This document shows, piece after piece, positions 39,101 through 45,780 of a stretch of DNA of 64,000 nt. A model generated the notes under the pieces. That model made no database searches and was not told the DNA's origin. It saw nothing but the letters and a program-made list of their open reading frames with translations. Positions within the stretch are counted from its first letter, which is position 1, and the number at the start of each line of letters is the position of its first letter. Position numbers and translations under genes: made by a program. Origin of the DNA: Parabacteroides distasonis (GTDB lineage Bacteria; Bacteroidota; Bacteroidia; Bacteroidales; Tannerellaceae); NCBI RefSeq assembly GCF_004793765.1, contig NZ_SRYM01000002.1, positions 78,027 to 142,026 of the forward strand, read 5' to 3'.

Positions 39101-39806
39101 GGGACGTATCTCAACCGAAATTGGTTCGATGATGAAACGTAGATCGGATGTGGACGGAGTGATACTTGACATCAATCGTGATTTTGTAGAAAAGAACTTT
39201 GCTGGAGTCATCAAGAGCATTGAGCTAAGAGCGAATGAATCCTCAGACAAGCTCATGCAACTGCTTATATCCATTCATGATTATACCGTAGAAAATGCGC
39301 CCTCTATCGGTGAACTTAATCTTTTCTCAAGCAATAATCGGGATGAAGTGAACCTCAAGGTCGTGGATTATCTGAAGAGTTTATCTCATCAGTTGCAGAA
39401 CGAACCGAATCGTCCATCTGTATCATTGAGTGACGCATTCCGCTTACAATTTCGAGTAAAGGAAAACGATAACGACACGAACTGGGTCGAGCGTATTAAT
39501 AATGTAGGGTCAGATGGTACGGACATTCTTGTGAAGGCAATGGTCAATATCATGCTCATCAACGTCTTTAAGAAAAAGGCAGCCCGAAAGAGTGGTGATT
39601 TCATTGTACATTGCATGATGGATGAGATAGGACGCTTGCATCCTAACAATATCAAAGGTATTCTCCAATTTGCCAATTCACGCAATATCTATCTCATCAA
39701 TAGTTCCCCCACATCCTATAACCCTTACGACTATCGTTATACCTATCTTCTGAGTAAGTATGGAGTGAAGACGAGAGTGGAAAAATTATTGAAACGAATA
39801 AAATAG
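36150..39806 (+). CDS. jetC: Wadjet JetC-like / MksB-like SMC ATPase
   Basis: 1218 residues. The N-terminal head has the Walker A motif GTQGVGKST (Lys38) and the segment FYNADKHRLGI; long coiled coils with a hinge near residue 560-600 follow; the C-terminal head has a signature-like NVGSDGTDILVKAMVN and Walker B region CMMDEIGRLHPNNIKG. In Wadjet systems this ATPase extrudes DNA loops and lets JetD cut small circular DNA such as plasmids. Start may be the second ATG (36156). The architecture is clear; the sequence is a distant member. Confidence 0.88.
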   Translation: MKMKYLNKIIFINSANIPYAEISVDGNVHFTGTQGVGKSTVLRALLFFYNADKHRLGIQQGQKSFDEFYFRQSNSYILYEVMRDNGAYTILVSRYQGRASWRFIDAPYQREWFITEDKQVLSDWVKIRERIDKNVGVSARIESGVMFKDIIFGNTHDHKYARYSLVQSSHYQNIPRSIQNVFLNTKLDADFVKNTIIQSMTDEDLPIDLQTYRRLVSNFEREYDEIDCWFRQTRDGNYPVRQQALNIAEQGRKIVALDQQLSDVWHMMNHAVAYSEQRIPLLEVEAEEVKTAIEKEHSRKKELTTDYDKEKDSLNQELGAKKSKLKEIAQARKDFDALGIEDKLSLSDRESAIKQEAINKQTLLDDLLKTHASIEEKYNIAKAKLENARQAFENVQKEAYYQKQAILQIERKRLEEDRSKNRNQIMEAFDNWRHESDERLQVLLAEQNRADSALKELRHWHPMADEIKQTDEQLQQLNLKEKENTAQQIAVKSQITQIIAEYEMKEAEIKHASQREQERLEADRTQIREQIAKINNLLTHLDGSFYKWLCENTEGWENTIGKVIDEERVLYAQGLEPQFCVASDNLFGIRLNLDNIASVHRTPDEYRLEKKNLEEQVKQINRQLMQSPITLEEEISKLGKKYATQLNPLRQNATLLKVEEEQIPVKRQNLQNYRHKLEMEELEQIAQEKEIRERSFNEALLNVQSEKDVREKNETRNKKELKNLESSFGKTSKALDEELRIFNESQNAEATVRYKEFAVQKKQLDEQQKAELAGKGVDMDLLEQYRKALKDLQTLLARIEEERSIVIRYRDAEQNLFAKEPEIRKTIKTIEQRLSMIRQRYEDKRTRIEKKCREMEERQHIVLKELAQRKEGLNLYHQMVENEHLVPDTYLSDDKTMETHLDCQQLLSQLRGTVNQKRESIDKLKDIVVSFNRNFKPQNTFHFNTMPVTDNDYLQIAVDLQEFMDNNKIDEFRRRTSEHYKDILGRISTEIGSMMKRRSDVDGVILDINRDFVEKNFAGVIKSIELRANESSDKLMQLLISIHDYTVENAPSIGELNLFSSNNRDEVNLKVVDYLKSLSHQLQNEPNRPSVSLSDAFRLQFRVKENDNDTNWVERINNVGSDGTDILVKAMVNIMLINVFKKKAARKSGDFIVHCMMDEIGRLHPNNIKGILQFANSRNIYLINSSPTSYNPYDYRYTYLLSKYGVKTRVEKLLKRIK

Positions 39807-39817
39807 TCGGATACAAT

Positions 39818-40669
39818 ATGGCAATAAGTGCGTCTATACAAGCATTGATAGCAGGTGAACAAGTCACAGGTTCAAAACTAAGCAGTAAGTTACGGGATGA
39901 ACTATTGACCGAGGGTATGCTATTAGTTACCTCCCACGGCTCAAGAAAATCATATCGTGCCCGTGATACTGAAGCTTTAAAAAGATTTCTGATCGATAAG
40001 GATGAAAACTATCGCATTCTCGAAGTAAATATCTCAGATTCACGCGCTTCTATGGCGACAGAAACAGGTAACTCCAAACTTGTTATGGTTCGTTCCTGCC
40101 CAGGATTCCCTGTAAACAGCTATGAGCCTATTGGGTGTAGGCTTAACGGAGAACCTTTTATGGTAAACCCACAAAAAGGGAGTTTTGTTTTTGTCGCAGA
40201 ATGGGAGACGTTCACAATACCTAAAGACGTAGTAGTGATAGGTATCGAGAATATGGAAAATTTCAGAATGATTCGCAATCAAAGAGTATTTTTCGAAAAA
40301 TATCTTCAAGCGCATAAGCTTCCGAAAAAAGCACTCTTTGTGTCCCGCTACCCACAATCAACAGATCTTAGAAGATGGCTATGTACTATTCCCAATCATT
40401 ATCTTCATTTCGGTGATTTTGATTTAGCAGGTATTGGCATATTTCTCTTTGAATTTCAACAATATTTAGGAGCGGAACGTTCTTCATTTCTAATTCCTTT
40501 CGATATTGACTCTCGTTTGAAGTCCGGTTCCGGAAAAAGATACGATGAACAGTATTGTCGTTTTAAGGACATTAAGTCAGATGAGTGTGATTTGCAGCAG
40601 TTGATAGATCGTATCCATCATGAACGAAAAGGTTATGACCAAGAAGGATATATTATGTTTGAACATTGA
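39818..40669 (+). CDS. jetD: Wadjet JetD-like Toprim nuclease subunit
   Basis: 283 residues. An N-terminal winged-helix arm (about 1-55) precedes a TopoVI-A-type Toprim domain with Glu144 (VVVIGIENMENF) and the acidic pair Asp200/Asp202 in HFGDFDLAGIGIF. These metal-binding residues are all present, so it should be an active DNA nuclease. It is shorter than the JetD of type I systems (about 380-400 residues). It is the last gene of the operon and is followed at once by the downstream copies of the 33-bp repeat. Confidence 0.82.
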   Translation: MAISASIQALIAGEQVTGSKLSSKLRDELLTEGMLLVTSHGSRKSYRARDTEALKRFLIDKDENYRILEVNISDSRASMATETGNSKLVMVRSCPGFPVNSYEPIGCRLNGEPFMVNPQKGSFVFVAEWETFTIPKDVVVIGIENMENFRMIRNQRVFFEKYLQAHKLPKKALFVSRYPQSTDLRRWLCTIPNHYLHFGDFDLAGIGIFLFEFQQYLGAERSSFLIPFDIDSRLKSGSGKRYDEQYCRFKDIKSDECDLQQLIDRIHHERKGYDQEGYIMFEH

Positions 40670-40686
40670 TATTGCTCCCTCATCTT

Positions 40687-40745
40687 TTATTCGTTTTAAA
40701 AAGTGTAATAAGTCAGATTTATTCGCTTGAAAAAATGTAATTGCT
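40687..40745 (+). repeat. Downstream set of the 33-bp direct repeats
   Basis: Two units (40687-40718 and 40719-40745) repeat the second and third upstream units nearly letter by letter (TTATTCGTTTTAAAAAGTGT and TTATTCGCTTGAAAAAATGT). They begin 17 bases after the jetD-like stop codon and are not followed by a plus-strand gene. Confidence 0.65.
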
Positions 40746-40821
40746 TCCGTTGTCCACTATGGAAAATATTTGTATGCCCTAATAGGAACACTTATATTCA
40801 GGTAACAACTATTATATCCTA

Positions 40822-40861
40822 TCGGGTATAATTCTGTCTATTGCATCATTATTATACCCGA
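40822..40861. terminator. Inverted repeat between convergent operons
   Basis: TCGGGTATAAT (40822-40832) and its perfect complement ATTATACCCGA (40851-40861) enclose an 18-base loop, 11 bases from the 3' end of the metallophosphoesterase gene. It is a plausible bidirectional terminator or a regulator site. Confidence 0.4.
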
Positions 40862-40872
40862 AATGGTATAAA

Positions 40873-41679
40873 TCAATATATTTGACAGAATTCCATAATA
40901 TCGAGCATCTGATATAGTATTCCATCAATAGCAGAATGCCAACTTTGATGAAAATGCCCATAATACCAATGATTTATCGGATGATTGTTGGTTTTGAGAT
41001 GGTTTAGAAGCATATCCATCGTTTTTCGTTCAAATTGTATATCCTCAATCAATGAAGGATCGTTCTCAGCCCATTGGTTAAGATTGCTTTTTGAGAATAG
41101 TTCGCAATATGAAGGTGCGGTATGTGTGACAACTGTATCAATCAAGAAGTTTGCACGGATGGTATTCAGCTTATCAGAATCGTAAATAGGAGCTTCGTTC
41201 TGCCAATACAAATTGCGAGAAATATCGTTTTCTTGTGACTCATTTGAATGAACACGGTATTTGCGTTTATTCCATTCATTTATGCGACAGATACGGTCAA
41301 TAGAGATAGCTCCGCCAACACAAAGGATGGTATGATCACAGGCTTGTAGAATAGTATAATCGGGAACAGCAATGAAGCGTTTGAAGTTGAACGTTGAACC
41401 ATTAAAATAAGCCGGATTATCATGATTACCACGCACAAACACAATCCAATTGTTGGCTTGGTTCATTCGCTTGACATTTCGTCTAACCATCTGCTCATAG
41501 TACTCTTTCTTTTCGAAGCCAAAGCCACAATCCCCAGCTACAATTAGCAAAGTATCTGTAAGCTGATATTGGATGCAGAGTTTGAACACCAACTGATTAA
41601 AGTCTCCATGAATGTCACCGGAGACAATAATTGTCTTGGCTTCGGGAAAAGATAGTGAGAATGTGTTACTATGATTCAT
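40873..41679 (-). CDS. Calcineurin-like metallophosphoesterase
   Basis: 268 residues. All core metal-binding motifs are present in order: SGDIHGD, VAGDCGFG, RGNHDNPAYF, a histidine in VVTHTAP, and YGHFHQ near the end. Such enzymes hydrolyse phosphomonoesters or cyclic/linear nucleotides. The substrate is not known. It is the last gene of a long minus-strand run that includes Fic, RhuM and TIR genes, so it might act on nucleotide signals or modified proteins from that operon; this is only inference. Confidence 0.85.
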   Translation of the reverse strand: MNHSNTFSLSFPEAKTIIVSGDIHGDFNQLVFKLCIQYQLTDTLLIVAGDCGFGFEKKEYYEQMVRRNVKRMNQANNWIVFVRGNHDNPAYFNGSTFNFKRFIAVPDYTILQACDHTILCVGGAISIDRICRINEWNKRKYRVHSNESQENDISRNLYWQNEAPIYDSDKLNTIRANFLIDTVVTHTAPSYCELFSKSNLNQWAENDPSLIEDIQFERKTMDMLLNHLKTNNHPINHWYYGHFHQSWHSAIDGILYQMLDIMEFCQIY

Positions 41680-41713
41680 CTTATGTTCCTGTTAATAGTG
41701 TTTATAGATAGAA

Positions 41714-43105
41714 TTAATCCTTACCAAACAATCCTTTCTTTTTCCATGCCTTGATTTCTTTATCAAAATCTGAAAGAAACTCTTTGTCTTGAATCAAACG
41801 GAATTTATCATATTCAGTGTATGCCTTTTCTTTCGCTTGTTCGAAGGAAATGGTGTCAACCTTATTATATTTATCATACTCATACAGAGTCAAGAAATCA
41901 TCCAATTGCTTTTTCCAATCTGCCATAGTGGAGATGATTTGCCGTTCGGCACGAAGTTCGGCCAAATCAAGGAAAGCGGTTGATAGACGATTGAAAACAG
42001 AGACTTCCTTGTCTGATAGGTAATTCTGGGCGATAATTGTATCCGACTTTTGGACTCTGCCGTTAGGAGCGTTTTTCCACGTGGTAAGTCCCATATGGGG
42101 CTTTTGGGCATCTGCTCTTGAATAGATGATTTCGGCTGCCGTTTGATGGGAAGTAGCCCAATGCATCATATCTTGCACCCTCTTGAAGAATTGTAGGGTG
42201 GTCTCAGCCTTAGGATCATAATCGGCACTACATTCGGCATAAACATCGGTGATTTTCTGATAATACCAACGTTCTGAAGCTCGTATCTCTCGGATACGTT
42301 CTAATAGGTCGTCAAAATAATCTTTGCCAAAATGTTTGCCCTGTTTCAAGCGTTCATCATCCAATACAAATCCTTTTATGATCATTTCTTTTAGAACCGA
42401 TGTGGCCTACATCCGAAATTGGCTCGCTTGATAACTGCCCACACGAAACCCAACGGCAATAACCGCATCCAAATTATAGAACAATATATCATCGTTCTTG
42501 CCATCAAGTTCAGTTGTTCGAATTTTTCGAATAACTGAGTTCTCCTCCAATTCTCCACTTTTGAATATCTCTTTCAGATGGTTGTTAATCGTATTCGTTT
42601 CGATACCATACAAATCGGCCATTCGCTTTTGTGAGATCCAAAATGTTTCACTATTAAAGATGACCTCTATACGACTTTCTCCTTGTTTCGTCTTATATAG
42701 TAATATATTGGATGATAGACTATTGTTGATTAATTCAGTAGTTGATATTTCTTGTTTGAAATATTCCCTTGCCATTTGCACTTGCGGCTTCTTGCTATCG
42801 GCATTTTCGGCAATTAGCAAACAGGCTATTCGTGATAGATGTATATTCTCTACCTTATGAAAGGAACCGGAATTTAGTTTGACCATTTCAAACGTAGGAT
42901 TAAAATGCTCGGCAGTGTTACGACCTTTCTTATTGGCAATGGCGATAGCTTTGGTTAGAGTACGATTGAATTTTTGGTATGTACTATAGCCTAATGCGTT
43001 GCACAGCTCACGAGAAGTCCAATATTCTAAACCTTTTGCGTCTCGCTTTTTAATCTGTTCAAAGTCGGATTGAATAGAGGATATGTTGTTCTCGTTTATC
43101 ATCAT
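41714..43105 (-). pseudogene. RhuM-family protein interrupted by an in-frame amber codon
   Basis: Read from the ATG at 43105 to the stop at 41714 the frame is open for 464 codons except for one TAG at 42409-42407. It sits in GSYQASQFRM-stop-ATSVLKE, where RhuM proteins have tryptophan (TGG), so a single base change explains it. The N-terminal part has a BRO/DinD-like helix-turn-helix antirepressor region (WTSRELCNALGY) and the RhuM core (NSETFWISQKRMADLYG); the part after the stop has GFVLDDERLKQGKHFG. Two shorter proteins could be made (232 and 223 residues). The gene overlaps fic by four bases. RhuM function is unknown. Confidence 0.82.
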
Positions 43106-44229
43106 TTCAGATTGTTGGAATTATACACCGCCAATCCTTTAATCGTCAACAGATATTTCTGACGAGGATGACGGGGCTTGTCTGGGTAGAGCATAGAAAC
43201 AAATCCCTCTTTCAGGGCGGGATTCAGTGAATAGTCCATAAAATTCTCACGGTTCTTTAATCCTATGAAAGCCATTATCTCTTTGACAGATAATCTATTG
43301 TTTGCAATAGCCTTTATTAAGCGAATGATATTCTCATTATCTATTTGCAAAGGATTATCCGAACTTGTCGGGGTACTTGTCGGGGTACTTGTCGGGGTGG
43401 AGATAGCCATATCTTCAGGAGCATTAACCACCATGAAACGATTCCTCAATTCATTGTTTTCTCCTATCAATAGGTTGCGGAAGAACCGTTCCAAATACAC
43501 AGACTCTCTTTTGATGCCTTTTTGTATATTTTGATAATTTGCTCTAACCAAAGCATTACGGAAATACCAAGAATGATTGGCAAAAAGGTCGTTTTCGACA
43601 TTGAATCCCATTGAGCGTAAATACTGGATGGTAAACACTGCTGTTGTTCGGGTATTGCCTTCTCCAAACGGATGAATCTGCCACAACCCGGATACGAATT
43701 GGGTAATATGACTTACTATTTGATTTATATTCAATCCTGTATAATCAAACGCCTTTTCTTGTTCAAGGTCATATTCTATGGCTCTACGAATGTCGGGAGC
43801 AGATACATAGAATACGGTATCACCACGAAGCACCCATTCCTTTTTGGTGATATTGTAATCTCTGATTTGTCCGGCAAACTTGAATACCCCATCAAATATC
43901 CGTCGATGAATGGCGGTCAATCCAGCGACGGTAAAAGCAAATGAACGCTCATTCAATAGCTTGGTTATATTGGCAGAAACTTTATCGGCTTCCTCTGTTT
44001 CATTATCCTTTTCTGTACGAATCTCTTTTGAATCGTAGTAACTCTTGATAAGTTGTTGTACTTCATCAATGGTTATGTCTCCCTCAATATGCTTGCGAGC
44101 AGTCTCAATAAGATATTCGGAGGGCTTCAAGCCATCTACTGCTTGAAGTCCTATTGCCGTTTGCCACGCATAGCCTTTTTCTCGCTTTTGCGGCTCGCCT
44201 TGTTGGATGTATTCGTCGAAGTTAATCAT
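43102..44229 (-). CDS. Fic family protein (adenylyltransferase-like)
   Basis: 375 residues. The Fic core motif is HPFGEGNTRTTAVF with catalytic His186, and a DUF4172/Fic_N-like segment precedes it (SFAFTVAGLTAIHRRIFDGV). The C-terminal third holds a winged-helix domain (IKAIANNRLSVKEIMAFIGL). Fic enzymes attach AMP or another nucleotide part to target proteins. Between the two domains is a low-complexity TPTSTPTSTPTS stretch encoded by a 12-bp tandem repeat. The stop overlaps the RhuM start (ATGA), so the two are translationally coupled. Confidence 0.9.
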   Translation of the reverse strand: MINFDEYIQQGEPQKREKGYAWQTAIGLQAVDGLKPSEYLIETARKHIEGDITIDEVQQLIKSYYDSKEIRTEKDNETEEADKVSANITKLLNERSFAFTVAGLTAIHRRIFDGVFKFAGQIRDYNITKKEWVLRGDTVFYVSAPDIRRAIEYDLEQEKAFDYTGLNINQIVSHITQFVSGLWQIHPFGEGNTRTTAVFTIQYLRSMGFNVENDLFANHSWYFRNALVRANYQNIQKGIKRESVYLERFFRNLLIGENNELRNRFMVVNAPEDMAISTPTSTPTSTPTSSDNPLQIDNENIIRLIKAIANNRLSVKEIMAFIGLKNRENFMDYSLNPALKEGFVSMLYPDKPRHPRQKYLLTIKGLAVYNSNNLK

Positions 44230-44272
44230 TGAATATGTCTGAATTAATCCGCTTCTATTATATTGGTTGATG

Positions 44273-44554
44273 TTAAATAATTCTTAGTATACCTATAAGA
44301 TAATCCAAACATATCCCAATTTTTTGGTAAGGTTTTAATTGTGGATTAATTGACATAATTACACTAAGATAATTCAATAAGATTGCAGGATTATAATCTT
44401 TGGTTGTTATTTCCAAAACTTGTTGAGAATATTTTAGCCATACACCATACAAGTCCTCTGAAAGATTATAATCTTTCATCTGTTTTAATCCGTCATCAAT
44501 CAATTCACGAATATATTTGCGGGTTAATTCTTGATTTCTATTATAATTATTCAT
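44273..44554 (-). CDS. Small hypothetical protein
   Basis: 93 residues, mostly helical, with no signal peptide, membrane segment or known motif (DGLKQMKDYNLSEDLYGVW, then a hydrophobic C-terminus). It overlaps the small membrane protein gene by eight bases and is the eighth gene of the minus-strand run. The coupling suggests that it works with the membrane protein, for instance as an antidote or partner. I do not recognise it. Confidence 0.65.
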   Translation of the reverse strand: MNNYNRNQELTRKYIRELIDDGLKQMKDYNLSEDLYGVWLKYSQQVLEITTKDYNPAILLNYLSVIMSINPQLKPYQKIGICLDYLIGILRII

Positions 44555-44945
44555 TTGTATGTTCTTTTTGAATGTCTTTTAATTGCTTTTCTAATTCGGT
44601 CGGATCTAGAGTATCACTTTGCTTAATAACATCGTCTCTTAAGAGTTTGACTTTATGTGTTATTTCATCTTGTTTAGCTTGTTCTTTATTAAGCTTAAAA
44701 CCGTATCCTTCTATACTATTGATAAGAGGCATTATTAATAATAATAACCATAAAATTAATATTAAACTATTTCCGTCAAATTTGCAAATAAAGCATTGAT
44801 TCACAAGTGTATCAAAGTTTTTGAACACATATATTGATGAGATAATTAACAATATTATGTACCATCCTTTTTTTACCCACTGCAGTTCACAGTTCACTCT
44901 ACTTGTATCACATAGAAAGTTGTGAATTTTAGAAAATATCTTCAT
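44547..44945 (-). CDS. Small two-helix membrane protein
   Basis: 132 residues with two transmembrane segments (about 27-42, GWYIILLIISSIYVF, and about 60-78, LILILWLLLLIMPLI), then a charged cytoplasmic tail predicted to be coiled coil (KEQAKQDEITHKVKLLRDDV). No family recognised. It lies six bases after the GIY-YIG gene and overlaps the next gene. In a defence operon a protein like this could be a membrane effector or anchor; that is inference. Confidence 0.7.
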   Translation of the reverse strand: MKIFSKIHNFLCDTSRVNCELQWVKKGWYIILLIISSIYVFKNFDTLVNQCFICKFDGNSLILILWLLLLIMPLINSIEGYGFKLNKEQAKQDEITHKVKLLRDDVIKQSDTLDPTELEKQLKDIQKEHTNE

Positions 44946-44950
44946 CTCTT

Positions 44951-45778
44951 TTATTCTAATTGTTTTCTATAAACAGAATCTAGAGTATTTCCATCTTTGT
45001 CTTTCCATACCAACCAGCCGTTATTGCTGCTACCAATACAGAAATCTGCGGCAGTACTGGGGCTTGAAAAGGTTTTATCCGATGTTAATACCAATATCCC
45101 ATTTTCATTGGAAGTGTAATTTTGAAGCATCTTCTCTCGTTTTTCTTTCCAGTTGAAAGACAGAACCATTGTTTTGGCTACAACACTCCCTTTTAGGACT
45201 GTAAAGCCATCAGAACTGTAGAAGCCCTTTGCATTGCATCCTCTACCTTTGGTGTAGAATAGATGTTCTTCTTTGGGTTGTGATACTTCAAAGATATTGC
45301 AACCGATGAATGATGCCAGAAACTTCACATCTTCGAAAAATTCATCCATTGAGTCCTGTTGATGTTCTGGTAGATTTGGTGCTTTAGGGATTTGTTTATT
45401 ATCACTTAAAACAAAAGCGTTTGCTTTCTTGGCTTCGGCTATCGCTTTATGTTCTAGGTATTGCACATCAACTTTAGTCATATCGGCATCTTTCGATACG
45501 AATATGAGTGCTTTTTGCCAAAACGATTTTTTGCTATCATGGTCTTTTACACGTTCTTTAAAGTTCTCCGTTTCACCTATATATGCCTTTGGCTTGGTTG
45601 ATTCATCTTCACCTAGTAATATGTAAAACGCAGGTTTTTGCAACTTCTCTTGTGTATTCAAATAAGAGAGATTAGAACGTGGCACGACAAACATTTGGCA
45701 AATCTTATTGCTAATGAATGCATATTGAGTTCCTTTCGGGTCTCCGTCAATTAAATATGTTGTTACTGTTTTGCCCAT
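44951..45778 (-). CDS. GIY-YIG nuclease with C-terminal DUF4357 domain
   Basis: 275 residues. The GIY-YIG core has FYI (51-53), YIG (66-68), Arg76 in NFKERVKDH and Glu109 in YLEHKAIAEA, the expected catalytic set. The C-terminal 60 residues match DUF4357 (SPSTAADFCIGSSNNGWLVW). Proteins with this pair of domains occur near restriction systems and may cut DNA. The gene is two bases before the next and five from the previous one in the operon with HsdM/HsdS/TIR. Confidence 0.85.
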   Translation of the reverse strand: MGKTVTTYLIDGDPKGTQYAFISNKICQMFVVPRSNLSYLNTQEKLQKPAFYILLGEDESTKPKAYIGETENFKERVKDHDSKKSFWQKALIFVSKDADMTKVDVQYLEHKAIAEAKKANAFVLSDNKQIPKAPNLPEHQQDSMDEFFEDVKFLASFIGCNIFEVSQPKEEHLFYTKGRGCNAKGFYSSDGFTVLKGSVVAKTMVLSFNWKEKREKMLQNYTSNENGILVLTSDKTFSSPSTAADFCIGSSNNGWLVWKDKDGNTLDSVYRKQLE

Positions 45779-45780
45779 AA

